DNA from: Verrucomicrobiota bacterium
Lineage (GTDB): Bacteria; Verrucomicrobiota; Verrucomicrobiia; Chthoniobacterales; Terrimicrobiaceae
Length of the DNA: 64,000 bases
NCBI GenBank assembly: GCA_017305195.1
Contig: JAFKMU010000055.1
Location: 26,290-90,289, forward strand
Reading direction: 5' to 3'
Below, piece by piece: positions 41,561 to 50,641 of this stretch. The stretch's first letter is position 1. The number at the start of each line of letters is the position of its first letter. Below the pieces are notes generated by a model. The model was not told where the DNA came from. It ran no database searches and saw only the letters and a list, made by a program, of their open reading frames with translations. The translations under genes and the position numbers were made by a program.

Positions 41561-42304
41561 CTATTTGTTGAGTTTGACCTCGGGTTTGAGGATTTCCGGA
41601 GCGATGTCGCCGATGAACTTCTTGAGCATGTCCAGCGTCTCCTCCTGGTTCTTCGCGCCGGGCACGAAACCATCGAGCACGTTAGCGTTCACGATCACGT
41701 ACGCCCAGCGGTGGTTCACATTGTGAAACACGCGATCGAGATCGGAGCGCATGATGCGCTGCCAATGATACGGAGTGGTCGAGTTCTTGCCGACGAACCA
41801 GTACAGGAAAAGTCCGGTGAGTTCCTTGCGCACGCCGGGTTTCACCTCGATGGGACGCGAGATCACGAGCTTCATCACCGGGAGCACACGCCCGTCGTCA
41901 AGCTTCACCTTGATGACCTCCGAGCTCTTTTTCGTCCATCCCTGACCGGGCAGGCAGATCTCTGGACGGTGGATGCTGCGCTTTTCCCCCCCGGAAAGGA
42001 CGATCTGACAGTTGATTTCCTCGCCCTTGTAGTTCTTGTAGCTCATCCGGGCAAACTGCGTGTCCTTCGGCAGGATCGTCTTTTCCACCTCGGTGATTTC
42101 CATGCTCTTGCCCGTGAAGCTGCCGACAGTGTCGGGCAGTTTCATGATTACACCGCCCTCGCTGGGGATGTTGACGTTGGGAGTGTGCTGGCAGATGGCT
42201 ACCGTGACGCCAGCGATCGCCAGCAGGACCAGAGCGCGGATGGATGCCGTGATCGAGGTTTTCACCGGATCGGCTTCGAGAAAGGATTGGCTGCTAGTAT
42301 TCAT
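41561..42304 (-). CDS. EpsI-family (DUF3485) exosortase-associated protein
   Basis: The 247-residue protein has an N-terminal membrane helix (ITASIRALVLLAIAGVTVAI, near residues 18-37) and an EpsI/DUF3485 domain with SIHRPEICLPGQGW and LFLYWFVGKNSTTPYHWQRI. EpsI domains accompany exosortases, often fused to them. Here the start (ATG 42304) overlaps the exosortase end by 11 bases. It faces the envelope and probably assists exosortase-linked export or exopolysaccharide assembly; its exact role is not known. Confidence 0.88.
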   Translation of the reverse strand: MNTSSQSFLEADPVKTSITASIRALVLLAIAGVTVAICQHTPNVNIPSEGGVIMKLPDTVGSFTGKSMEITEVEKTILPKDTQFARMSYKNYKGEEINCQIVLSGGEKRSIHRPEICLPGQGWTKKSSEVIKVKLDDGRVLPVMKLVISRPIEVKPGVRKELTGLFLYWFVGKNSTTPYHWQRIMRSDLDRVFHNVNHRWAYVIVNANVLDGFVPGAKNQEETLDMLKKFIGDIAPEILKPEVKLNK

Positions 42305-43391
42305 CCTGCCGGGTTTTGCGGGTTGCGGGGGCATCGCCAGTGGGAGGAGACACCCGGGGCTGTGCGGTGGTGGCGGTGCGCAGCGAGGCGAGCAGCCGGA
42401 TCTTGAGCGCAGAGTAGTCCAGATTCAACAGCCAGCTGACGCCGAATAATCCGCCCAGGCCGACGGCGAACACGATGTATCCCGCCAGTTCGTGGAAGAA
42501 TGATGGATGCTCATTCGTGCCGATGGCCACCTCGGCTCCCATCGCAAGTGTGCCAACGGTGAGCATGATGATGCGCACGAGGTTGGCAAAGACGGCCAGC
42601 GGGATGGAGGAAAGGAAGAGCAGGCTCTGCCGGACAATGCCCTTCTGCGTGAGATGGCCAAAGAGCGCCGAGACCATCATCAGGGCAAAGAGCGAGCGGA
42701 TACCGCTGCAGGCTGCCGCGACGTCGACCGAGAAGCGCGCCCCGATGGGGATGCCCGAGATGGGGTCGGATGCGGAGAGAATGGAGCTGCCGCTCTTGAT
42801 GGCGCCGATGCCCAAGAGATTCAGGGCATGCACACTGGCCTCGGACATCACGAGCCGCAGCGGCAGGGCCACCCAGTTGTCGAGAAAGGGCAGCGGGTAG
42901 AGAAAGACGAGGAACGCCCAGGCAAAGGCGAGGGACCACATCCAACGCAGGCCGAAAAACCACAGGATCAACCCCACAATGATGATCTGGAAGCTGATGA
43001 ATCCGAGATAGATGTTGTCGGCCTTGAAGCCGATCCAATAGATCGACAGGCTTATGAGGATCACAGCCAGACCGATCCAGGAACTCTGGATAGGATACTC
43101 GGCGAGCTTCTTTCGCTGGACGTAGACCAGGAAGGCGAAGGCGAACGGTACGAGGTAGCAATGCTGCCAGTCCTTCTGCCCATCCGCGCTGGTGGTCGAG
43201 TCCCAGACCCACCGGGCAAACTTCAGGATATTGATGCGGGTCGAGCCATACCCGGAGGCGAAATCCACCCAGGCGAAGAGCACGTAGAGCACCGCCAGCG
43301 AGGCCAGTACCGCGATGGCGATGGGCAGGTAGGGTTTGTAGCGGGAGAGAGTCACACAGGAGAGTGTTTGGCCCGCAGGGGCAGGCCGCAT
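42294..43391 (-). CDS. Exosortase (PEP-CTERM-type transpeptidase)
   Basis: The 365-residue protein has about eight to nine membrane helices and the exosortase catalytic triad motifs: cysteine in AAACSGIRSLFAL, arginine in FANLVRIIML and histidine in HPSFFHELAGYIVFA. Exosortases process proteins with a PEP-CTERM-like tail and are tied to exopolysaccharide loci, as here. I see no PEP-CTERM substrate in the window. It overlaps the EpsI-type gene. I do not assign an Xrt subtype. Confidence 0.93.
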   Translation of the reverse strand: MRPAPAGQTLSCVTLSRYKPYLPIAIAVLASLAVLYVLFAWVDFASGYGSTRINILKFARWVWDSTTSADGQKDWQHCYLVPFAFAFLVYVQRKKLAEYPIQSSWIGLAVILISLSIYWIGFKADNIYLGFISFQIIIVGLILWFFGLRWMWSLAFAWAFLVFLYPLPFLDNWVALPLRLVMSEASVHALNLLGIGAIKSGSSILSASDPISGIPIGARFSVDVAAACSGIRSLFALMMVSALFGHLTQKGIVRQSLLFLSSIPLAVFANLVRIIMLTVGTLAMGAEVAIGTNEHPSFFHELAGYIVFAVGLGGLFGVSWLLNLDYSALKIRLLASLRTATTAQPRVSPPTGDAPATRKTRQDEY

Positions 43392-43451
43392 AGACTTCGT
43401 TCAGACGGCGGGGGATTTCAAATCAAATTTGCCGTCACTTCCGTCACCTAT

Positions 43452-44519
43452 TCAACAGGTTGCCTCTCGGCCAATTTCGGCTAACGCGGAGATGACCGCT
43501 GATTCGCTGACCCCGGCGAGGCAGACATAGGAGGGCATCTGGCAGCGGTCGATGCAGGGATGGTAGGGGCAGGTATCCTTCCACACGACTTGGTTGCGGT
43601 CTCCGAACGGAGCGAACCACGCCGGATTGCCCGAGCCAAAGATCGTGACGACCGGTTTGCCGAGGGCAGCGGCGAGATGGCCCGAGTACGAGTCGTTGGC
43701 TAGCAGATAGTCGACTTGGGAGAGCAAATCCGCCAGTTCCCGGTGGGATGTTGTATCGACGACGATCTGGTTGGGAGCTTGCGGCATGGGAATGGCCGTG
43801 TCCGGTCCGCGGATGATGATGACGGGTAATCCTCGCGCGGCGAAATACTCCTGAAGCACTGCGACGTATCGCTTCACCGGCCAGCGTTTCGTTGGCAGGC
43901 GGCCGCCAGCATGGAGAGCCCAGACCGGTTTGCCCTCCGCCCGCGCTTCCGTGATGAGCCTCCGGGCCGCATCGGGAAGTTCCGTGGGATGCCAGGGAAA
44001 CCATGGTGTTTTGAGCGGCAGGGAAAACCCCAGCCTCCTCGCCAGATGGGTCCAGTTTTCCAGATGGCGAGTTTCCGGTTCGCGAAAGACGTGCTCCGTG
44101 AGCAGCGGATCGCCGACGATCCGGGCGGCAAACTCCATCGCCTGACCTGCCCACAGCCTCCGCAAGCGCCACCCGAGATGGGTCGCGTAGTAGTTTGCCC
44201 GCGTCACCGGAAACCCGATTCGTCGACGAGCCCGGGTCAGCCGGGCCGCGATATGCACGCGCGTGTCACTCCACGCGCTGACCGTCACATCCGGCTCCCA
44301 GGCTCTGAGTTGGGTGCGGCATTGTTTCCACCGTGCTTTCCAACCCTCTGCCGCCTCGAAGATTTCGAGCCCGGGGAGAAACGTCCGCAACATTGTTGCC
44401 GCCGATGGCGTGACGCAGGCCGCGACTTCATATCTCCCGGCTGCCTCGCGCAGGAACGGAATCGCCAGTACGGCGTCGCCGAGGTGGTGGAGTTCCAGTA
44501 CGAGGAGTCGCGGCTTCAT
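43452..44519 (-). CDS. Glycosyltransferase family 9 (heptosyltransferase-like)
   Basis: The 355-residue protein starts KPRLLVLELHHLGDAVLAIP, the GT9 ADP-heptose:LPS transferase opening, and has WALHAGGRLPTKRWP in the middle and the nucleotide-binding VDYLLANDSYSGHLAAALGKPVVTIFG. It ends with a cysteine-containing tail (CPYHPCIDRCQMPSYVC) seen in many GT9 enzymes. The ATG at 44519 overlaps the next upstream gene's stop by four bases. It likely adds a heptose or other sugar to LPS core or a similar glycan. Confidence 0.9.
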   Translation of the reverse strand: MKPRLLVLELHHLGDAVLAIPFLREAAGRYEVAACVTPSAATMLRTFLPGLEIFEAAEGWKARWKQCRTQLRAWEPDVTVSAWSDTRVHIAARLTRARRRIGFPVTRANYYATHLGWRLRRLWAGQAMEFAARIVGDPLLTEHVFREPETRHLENWTHLARRLGFSLPLKTPWFPWHPTELPDAARRLITEARAEGKPVWALHAGGRLPTKRWPVKRYVAVLQEYFAARGLPVIIIRGPDTAIPMPQAPNQIVVDTTSHRELADLLSQVDYLLANDSYSGHLAAALGKPVVTIFGSGNPAWFAPFGDRNQVVWKDTCPYHPCIDRCQMPSYVCLAGVSESAVISALAEIGREATC

Positions 44520-45280
44520 TTTCGCAGTCTGCCGATCAGGGCAAACATCCGGCGTTTTAAAGTATAGTACCGCGCTCCGGCAACGCGCATCCAGAGCGCA
44601 TCCCAGGCGGGTCGGCCATGAATGCCATAGCGGGCCTGCATCCGGGCGGCCTCGGCCCAGGCGAGGGCGAGAGCGCGCGAGGTTTTCGCATCTGCGTGCA
44701 GACGGCAGCTGGCCAGTGGTTCCGGCAGATAATGCCACACCGTATCTCCGCAGGCGCGAAGCCAGTACTCGTGATCCATGCAATATTGCAGGGTGGGATC
44801 GAAGCCTCCATGGCGTTCGTACACCCGCCGCCGCCAGAATACCGCGGGCTGGAGGAGAAAATTTCCCCGGCGTAGACGCTCGATCGAAAACGCACCCGCC
44901 GTCTTCCGCCGTTTCCAACCCGAGTCGGATTCCAGGAAATACCCGTCGCCATAGACGAAATCGACCAGCGGGTTTTCCGCAAAAACGGCAGCCACGCGCT
45001 GCAGGACGCCGGGTTCGAGAAAATCATCCGCGCAGAGATACGTCAGGATGTCGCCAGTCGCGCGTTCCAGGCCCTTGTTGATAGCATCGGACTGGCCCCG
45101 GTCGGCCTCGGAGATCCATTTTGCCCCGACCTGGGAGATAAGGACGGAAAGCGTTTCGTCCGAGCTGCCGCCATCGATGACCCAGTGCTCCGTCTCCACG
45201 CCCTGCGACGCCACCGAGGCGAGGCACTCCGCCAGGTACCGGCCCTGGTTCAGGGAGGGGGTGACGATGGAAAACCGCAT
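44516..45280 (-). CDS. Family 2 glycosyltransferase
   Basis: The 254-residue enzyme has the GT-A fold pattern: FSIVTPSLNQGRYLAECL, HWVIDGGSSDETL, WISEADRGQSDAINKGLERA and TYLCADDFLEPG with the DxD-like ADD. Such enzymes transfer sugars from nucleotide donors in polysaccharide assembly. Donor and acceptor cannot be told. It lies between the GT9 gene (four-base overlap) and the WecG-GT4 fusion (six-base gap). Confidence 0.92.
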   Translation of the reverse strand: MRFSIVTPSLNQGRYLAECLASVASQGVETEHWVIDGGSSDETLSVLISQVGAKWISEADRGQSDAINKGLERATGDILTYLCADDFLEPGVLQRVAAVFAENPLVDFVYGDGYFLESDSGWKRRKTAGAFSIERLRRGNFLLQPAVFWRRRVYERHGGFDPTLQYCMDHEYWLRACGDTVWHYLPEPLASCRLHADAKTSRALALAWAEAARMQARYGIHGRPAWDALWMRVAGARYYTLKRRMFALIGRLRK

Positions 45281-45286
45281 GCCGCG

Positions 45287-47212
45287 TTAAGTTGCGGGAA
45301 CCGGCTTGGTGGCGGCAACGCCGAGTTCCTCAAATAGCTTCTCGTATTCGGCGACCACGTGATTCCAGTCAAAGGTGCTTTTTGCCCGCGACATGGCCTT
45401 TTCCCCGAGCTCCGCACACCGTGCCGGGTGACTGGCCAGATAGGCGAGCTTGGCCGCGAGGGCCTCCTCGGGATTCTCTGCATCGAAGGGCTCGGCGGCA
45501 TCGCCCACGACCTCGCGAGTCGCGAGGCAGTCCTTGTAAAGGATGGCCGATCCCATGCCCATCTGATCCAGCAACACGAGGCGGGTCGCCTCGATCGAGG
45601 CGGGCATCACGAAGAAGAGCGCGTTCTGGCTCAACTCGAGATAGCTGTCGCCGTAGCGGGCTCCGGTAAAGATCACCCCGTCGGAGGAGAGGCTCTTCAG
45701 ATACTCGAGGTGATCCTGCTCGTAGTTCGCGCCGCCGCAGATGACGAGGGGGATGCCCACCCGGGCCTTTGCGTAGGCCCGCAGGAGCAGGTCGGCCTCG
45801 TTTTCCGGCGTGAGTCGCGAGACGAAGAGCAGATACTTGCGGGGCTCGAGCTTCCAATGTTCCAGCTCACCGCATTTCACGGGCTGGTCGCGGATGATGC
45901 AGCCATAGCTCAGGTAGAGCGGTCGCGTTTTGTATTCGCGCTCGTAGCGGTAGACGATCTCGTGATTGTCCGCGATGATGGCGTCGGCCAGCATCGTCGC
46001 CCAACGCTCGCTCATGCGCAGCCACATGCGCGCGAAGGAGCCCCACTTCTGACGGCGGAAATCCGCGCCATCGACATTGATGATCACCGTCATGCCCGCC
46101 GCTCGCAGCAGGCCGCCGATGATGGCATTGCCCACGCCGCAAAGGTAAATCACGTCGTAGCGGTGGAAGATGGCGTGGATAGCAGAGATGAAGGTGTGCG
46201 CGATCGTGTCGAGCGTCTTCGTGCGGATCGTAGGCAGAGTGATCGTGCGCATGCCGCGATAGATCTTGGTCGGAGCCTGGAAGCGCGGGAAGCGGTTGTA
46301 CACCGTGACGGCATGGCCTTTCTCCGCCAGGCGGGCGCCAAGTTGCTCCACCACGACCTCAAACCCGGAGTACCGCGCCGGTACGCCGCGGGAGCCGAGG
46401 AAGGCCACCGAGGGCACATCCGTGCGCGGCTTGCTGTTCCAGCGTTTCGGGAGGCCGAAGACCTTGTCGCGGACAGTGAAGTAAAGAAACAGGCTGTTGT
46501 ACTTGAAGTATCGCGCCCACAGACGGCGCGGCTCCTGCACGAGCCGGTACAGCCAGGTGAGCCCACGCTTTTGCATCCACTCCGGGGCAAAGGCCCGGCC
46601 CCCGCCGAGAAGCTCGAAGGCGTCGCCAATGCCAAAAAACACGCCGCGGCTGTGACGATGAAGGTTCTCCACGATCCAGCGTTCCTGGCGTTCGCCACCC
46701 AAGGCCACCCAGATGAAATCCGCTCCGCTTTCCCGGATGCGGCGGGCAAACTCCTGCTGGTCGTGCTCGGTCCACTGGCGGAACGGCGGCGACAGCACCT
46801 CGACGATCTCGATATCGGGCTGGATTTCCTTTGCCGCCGCCACCAGACGCTCGAGGCACTCTGGTGTGCCGCCAAAAAAGAAGTGCTTCCACGGCGCAGG
46901 CGTATTCGCCAGCACATGGCGCATGAAATAGGGGCCGTAGACCCGATCCTGAAGTCTGGCACCTGAGGCGTTCAGGCTCCAGACCAGCGGATAGCCATCC
47001 GGCACGATGAGGTCAAACCTCTGCATCACCCGATGAAACCGCACGTCGTAACGGGCGAGCGAGACGAGGTGGGTATTGCAGGCCGAAACCGCCGCTGGCC
47101 GGTTTCCTCGGGCCAGTTCGATCACGCGACGCAACGCCGTCTCGTAGTTCGCACAATGCACGCGCGTACTCAGGATCGTGCGACTTTCCAAGGCGACCTC
47201 CTGCTCAAGCAT
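45287..47212 (-). CDS. WecG/TagA-type glycosyltransferase fused to a GT4 glycosyltransferase
   Basis: Residues 1-240 are a WecG/TagA/CpsF (GT26) enzyme: SACNTHLVSLARYD, LIVPDGYPLVWSL, WVALGGERQERWI and GIGDAFELLGG. Residues 265-641 form a DUF1972/GT4 enzyme: AFLGSRGVPARYSGFEVVVE, YLCGVGNAIIGGLLR, FVSRLTPENEADLLLRAYAK and TRLVLLDQMGMGSAILY. One chain could therefore add two successive sugars. I start at the ATG 47212 (MLEQEVALESRTIL), an eight-base overlap with the upstream GT2 gene. A longer frame from 47305 would overlap it by 101 bases. Confidence 0.88.
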   Translation of the reverse strand: MLEQEVALESRTILSTRVHCANYETALRRVIELARGNRPAAVSACNTHLVSLARYDVRFHRVMQRFDLIVPDGYPLVWSLNASGARLQDRVYGPYFMRHVLANTPAPWKHFFFGGTPECLERLVAAAKEIQPDIEIVEVLSPPFRQWTEHDQQEFARRIRESGADFIWVALGGERQERWIVENLHRHSRGVFFGIGDAFELLGGGRAFAPEWMQKRGLTWLYRLVQEPRRLWARYFKYNSLFLYFTVRDKVFGLPKRWNSKPRTDVPSVAFLGSRGVPARYSGFEVVVEQLGARLAEKGHAVTVYNRFPRFQAPTKIYRGMRTITLPTIRTKTLDTIAHTFISAIHAIFHRYDVIYLCGVGNAIIGGLLRAAGMTVIINVDGADFRRQKWGSFARMWLRMSERWATMLADAIIADNHEIVYRYEREYKTRPLYLSYGCIIRDQPVKCGELEHWKLEPRKYLLFVSRLTPENEADLLLRAYAKARVGIPLVICGGANYEQDHLEYLKSLSSDGVIFTGARYGDSYLELSQNALFFVMPASIEATRLVLLDQMGMGSAILYKDCLATREVVGDAAEPFDAENPEEALAAKLAYLASHPARCAELGEKAMSRAKSTFDWNHVVAEYEKLFEELGVAATKPVPAT

Positions 47213-48146
47213 GGCGACTGGCAATTTTTCGGCGAAGATTTTGTCCGATGGAGCCGCCGGCCGGCTGTCCCTGGACGATGCCGCCCAGCAGACAGCTCGC
47301 CGCATCGGCGATCTGCGTCACGCCCCAGCCGTAGGTGCGGAAGAACCGCCGAAAGTTACCAGGGAGATATCTGCGCATGTGCCGACTGTGGGATGAGTGA
47401 AATGAGAGATAGCTGAGATTTTGCAGAAGAGAACAAAACTTCACATACCCCCCGCGTAGCGCCGCCCTCGCATCCCCCGGAGGATTCGGCAAATGAGGCA
47501 CAGTTGCGCGGCAGGTGAAGACGAGCCCGCCCTCGCCCGCGAGCCGCATGGAATACTCCAGATCTTCGCCCAGCAGCCAGAAATCCGTCCGATGCCCGCC
47601 CAGCCGGTCATAGGCCCTGCGGGTGACCAGCAGGCACGCTCCGGTCGCCCAGCAGGCAGCATGCGGAGCATCGCCGATCAAACGACGAGCATCAGCCGGT
47701 TGCCCGGCCACGCGGATCAAGCGCCGGAGTTCCGGCTCTTCAGGCTCCGGGAAAGCCCATAAGTTTCCCTCCGTATCGGAAAGCAACGGCGCGATGGCAT
47801 TTGCGCTGCCGATGTCCCGGCAAAGAATCTCCAGGCAATCCGGTTCCGGCACGACATCGTCATCGAGGTACCACAGCGCGGTAACTCGCTCGCCAAAATG
47901 CGCGATGGCTGTTTGTGCGGCATTGCTCCAGCCCGCACCGGGGCCGGGATTGGAAGCATCTTCGCGCACGACGACTTCCAGCGTGTCGATCCTGCGGGCC
48001 ACTTCTGCTACCGACCCATCCGGGGAATGATCCGAGATCACACAACCAAGCAGCGGCACTGTTGACCGGCCCAGGCACTCCAGCAGCCGAGTCAGCTCCG
48101 GGAGGCGGCGGTAGGTGACCACCACCGCCACCACGCCCTGTGTCAT
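47205..48146 (-). CDS. Family 2 glycosyltransferase (rhamnosyltransferase-like)
   Basis: The 313-residue protein has VVVTYRRLPELTRLLECL, ISDHSPDGSVAEV, GWSNAAQTAIAHFGERV, YLDDDVVPEPDCLEIL and WLLGEDLEYSMRLAGEGG, matching GT2 enzymes of the rhamnosyl- or galactofuranosyltransferase kind. I choose the ATG at 48146, which overlaps the reductase stop as ATGA, over an in-frame ATG at 48155 and a TTG at 48161. Its specific sugar is unknown. Confidence 0.9.
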   Translation of the reverse strand: MTQGVVAVVVTYRRLPELTRLLECLGRSTVPLLGCVISDHSPDGSVAEVARRIDTLEVVVREDASNPGPGAGWSNAAQTAIAHFGERVTALWYLDDDVVPEPDCLEILCRDIGSANAIAPLLSDTEGNLWAFPEPEEPELRRLIRVAGQPADARRLIGDAPHAACWATGACLLVTRRAYDRLGGHRTDFWLLGEDLEYSMRLAGEGGLVFTCRATVPHLPNPPGDARAALRGGYVKFCSLLQNLSYLSFHSSHSRHMRRYLPGNFRRFFRTYGWGVTQIADAASCLLGGIVQGQPAGGSIGQNLRRKIASRHA

Positions 48147-49015
48147 CGCGCCCATTTCCAATTCCGCAACGTCCAGTCCAGTGCCTCATGGATCGGGCGC
48201 AACGGTAGCCCGAGGGAAGCCAGCTTCGCACTGCTCAACTGGCAACTCGCCCGGCGCACGTGGGCGGAATCGGACAAAAACTCCGCCTCGTCATGGAAGA
48301 AAACAAATTCCTTCTGCACCAACCCCGCCCGCCGCAGCGCCTCGGCCACCTCGCTCGTGCGGATCGCTCCGGGGTTCGTCACATTGTACGTCCCGCCCGG
48401 CAGCCCGCGCAGCAGCGTCTCGACGCTCACCGAGGCAAACTCCTGGAGCTGCGAGATCGTATTCGTCACCTCCAGCAGCCGCTCGTAGCGCATGATCTTC
48501 GTCAGGTAATTGCGCGGATGATCAAATTCGTCGAACGGAATGCGCAGCCGCCAGATCAAGCAGTTCGGGTGATCACGCAGCATGATCTCAGCCATCGCCT
48601 TCGTCCTGCTGTACCAGCTCGCCTCCGGGTGGCCGAAAGGAAAATTCGGCGCATCCTCCTCGGTAAATGGCTCACCGTCCGGGCGAGTCCCCTGAAAAAT
48701 GCACCCCGAAGAAACATGTCCCCACGGGATGTTTCGCTCCCCCAAAACCTCGGCCAGAATGCCTGGCACCACGGTATTCTCCGTCAGGCAGCGCATCTTC
48801 TCGCGCTCCGTGGAATCGATATTCGGTCGCCCCGTATACCCGATGGCATTGATGACAAAGCGAGGATTCACCTCCGCCACGATCGCCGCCACCTGATCAC
48901 GATTCGCCGCGTCCATATCCTGCCGCGAAGGCGCAAGCACCTCCATCCCGCGCTCGTTCAGAGCCCGGGCAAACGCCGCACCGACATAACCGGAACCACC
49001 CAGCAGGAGGATCAT
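48143..49015 (-). CDS. RmlD-like sugar-nucleotide reductase (extended SDR)
   Basis: The 290-residue protein begins MILLLGGSGYVGAAFARAL (NAD(P)-binding Gly motif) and has VINAIGYTGRPNID, HVSSGCIFQG and the SWYSRTKAMAE Tyr-Lys pair. It resembles dTDP-4-dehydrorhamnose reductase and relatives, but other rml genes are absent, so the substrate may be a different 4-keto-6-deoxy sugar. It is the first gene of the minus-strand polysaccharide arm, diverging from the GbsR-type regulator. Confidence 0.8.
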   Translation of the reverse strand: MILLLGGSGYVGAAFARALNERGMEVLAPSRQDMDAANRDQVAAIVAEVNPRFVINAIGYTGRPNIDSTEREKMRCLTENTVVPGILAEVLGERNIPWGHVSSGCIFQGTRPDGEPFTEEDAPNFPFGHPEASWYSRTKAMAEIMLRDHPNCLIWRLRIPFDEFDHPRNYLTKIMRYERLLEVTNTISQLQEFASVSVETLLRGLPGGTYNVTNPGAIRTSEVAEALRRAGLVQKEFVFFHDEAEFLSDSAHVRRASCQLSSAKLASLGLPLRPIHEALDWTLRNWKWAR

Positions 49016-49154
49016 GCGATTCTTTCGAAGGGAAGGGGTGTTGCTTCCGGCACGGGAGATTTCCAGAGGGAAGTGGCAGCCATTGCGCCCGTCCTTATCA
49101 AGGATTTCCGAGCACTTCGACTCCAAAAAGAGGCCGAGGCAGGGCTGAAGCGAC

Positions 49155-49226
49155 CAAGCACATACGGGTTCATGGTTTATTTCATTTTAAATTGAATTTT
49201 GAGAATTTTCATAGATTCTTTTTGAT
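49155..49226. promoter_or_regulatory. A/T-rich divergent promoter region of the polysaccharide locus
   Basis: The 211-bp gap between the divergent starts ends in about 70 bases of strongly A/T-rich sequence (TTTATTTCATTTTAAATTGA and on) directly before the GbsR-type gene, unlike anything nearby. It is the natural place for a promoter and regulator site. I cannot fix -10/-35 boxes with certainty. Confidence 0.55.
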
Positions 49227-49751
49227 GTGTCGACCGCGCCTCCCGCTCAGACTGAAGCTTTCCGGTGTTTCGAGAGAGACCTCGTGGAGGTGTTTGCTGA
49301 ACTGGCGGACTTGTTTGGCAACCCCCGGTCGCATGGCCAGATCTACGGGCTGCTCTTTACGGAGCCCGATGCGATGTCGATGGAGGATATCAGCAAGCGG
49401 GTCGGCATCAGCCTCGGCGCGACCAGTCAGGGGCTTCGCGCCCTGGAGGATCTGGGCGTGGTCGAGCGCGAGGTGCGGGGGCGATTCGGGTACTATTCCG
49501 CCAAGCTCGAGCTGAAGACCCTGATCTCGGGTTTTGTCCGGCAGCGGCTCGTGCCGCGGCTGGAGAAAAGCAACGCCGCGCTCAAAGACATGCAGGCATT
49601 GATCGGCGAAATGTCGCCCGATGAGGCCCGGGAAGCGGAGTGGCGTTTGCAGCGGGTGAGCCAATGGCACCGCCGGGCATCGACGTTTCTTCCCCTGGCA
49701 GAGAAACTTTTGCAGTCGGCCTCTCTTTTCTCGCCTAACGGCGAAAAGTGA
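49227..49751 (+). CDS. GbsR/MarR-family transcriptional regulator
   Basis: The 174-residue protein is a winged-helix regulator of the GbsR type: VFAELADLFGNPRSHGQIYG, MSMEDISKRVGISLGATSQG (recognition helix), LRALEDLGVVEREVRGRFGY (wing), and a C-terminal dimerisation helix. The start is a GTG (49227) behind an A/T-rich region. Homologues are found at the head of exopolysaccharide loci, so local control of the divergent arms is likely but inferred. Confidence 0.88.
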   Translation: MSTAPPAQTEAFRCFERDLVEVFAELADLFGNPRSHGQIYGLLFTEPDAMSMEDISKRVGISLGATSQGLRALEDLGVVEREVRGRFGYYSAKLELKTLISGFVRQRLVPRLEKSNAALKDMQALIGEMSPDEAREAEWRLQRVSQWHRRASTFLPLAEKLLQSASLFSPNGEK

Positions 49752-49862
49752 ACATACGCAGTCACGCGCCCAGGCAGTCGTCGATGGTCTCCCAGGAGTT
49801 TTCCCGGGAACGGCCACGGGCGGCAGCATGGTGAAATCGGAAGCTCAATACATCCATAGCCT

Positions 49863-50627
49863 ATGAAAGCCGTAATTCTGGCAGGTGGCCTCGGTACTCG
49901 TCTCAGTGAAGAGACGGTCTCCAAACCCAAACCCATGGTCGAAATCGGTGGAAAACCCATCCTTTGGCACATTCTGAAGATTTATTCCTCCCACGGGGTC
50001 AACGACTTCGTCATCTGCGCCGGCTACAAGGGGTATGTCATCAAGGAGTACTTCGCGAACTACTTCCTCCACATGTCCGATGTGACTTTTGACATGAAGG
50101 AGAACCGCATGGAGGTTCACTCGAAGCGCTCGGAACCCTGGCGGGTGACGATCGTGGACACCGGCGATGACACGCTGACGGGCGGGCGGATCAAGCGCGT
50201 GGCACCCTATCTCGACGGAACCTTTTGCCTGACCTACGGCGATGGCGTGGGCAATGTCGATATCGCAGCGTCCATCGACTTTCACCGTCAGCACGGACTC
50301 ATGGCAACTCTCACCGCCGTTCAGCCGTCCGGGCGATTTGGCGCGCTCAAGATGGAAGGCAGCAAGGTTGCCAGCTTTCAGGAGAAGCCCCAGGGCGACG
50401 GAGCGTGGATCAATGGAGGGTTCTTTGTCCTGGAGCCTTCCGTGATCGATTACATCGCAGGGGACGAGTCGATCTGGGAGAGAGACCCCTTGGAGGGGCT
50501 GGCCCGGGATGGCCATCTCGCTGCATTTGAACATCGCGGCTTTTGGCAGCCCATGGACACGCTGCGCGACAAGCAGCTGCTCGAGCAGCTTTGGGAGGAG
50601 AAACGGGCTCCCTGGAAGACCTGGTAA
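49863..50627 (+). CDS. rfbF: Glucose-1-phosphate cytidylyltransferase
   Basis: The 254-residue enzyme makes CDP-glucose, the start of 3,6-dideoxyhexose synthesis. Its nucleotidyltransferase signature is [19 protein letters not shown] and the family-specific stretch includes [38 protein letters not shown] and [15 protein letters not shown]. It is followed 14 bases later by rfbG. Confidence 0.95.
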   Translation: MKAVILAGGLGTRLSEETVSKPKPMVEIGGKPILWHILKIYSSHGVNDFVICAGYKGYVIKEYFANYFLHMSDVTFDMKENRMEVHSKRSEPWRVTIVDTGDDTLTGGRIKRVAPYLDGTFCLTYGDGVGNVDIAASIDFHRQHGLMATLTAVQPSGRFGALKMEGSKVASFQEKPQGDGAWINGGFFVLEPSVIDYIAGDESIWERDPLEGLARDGHLAAFEHRGFWQPMDTLRDKQLLEQLWEEKRAPWKTW

Positions 50628-50641
50628 CATCTGCCTGACCT

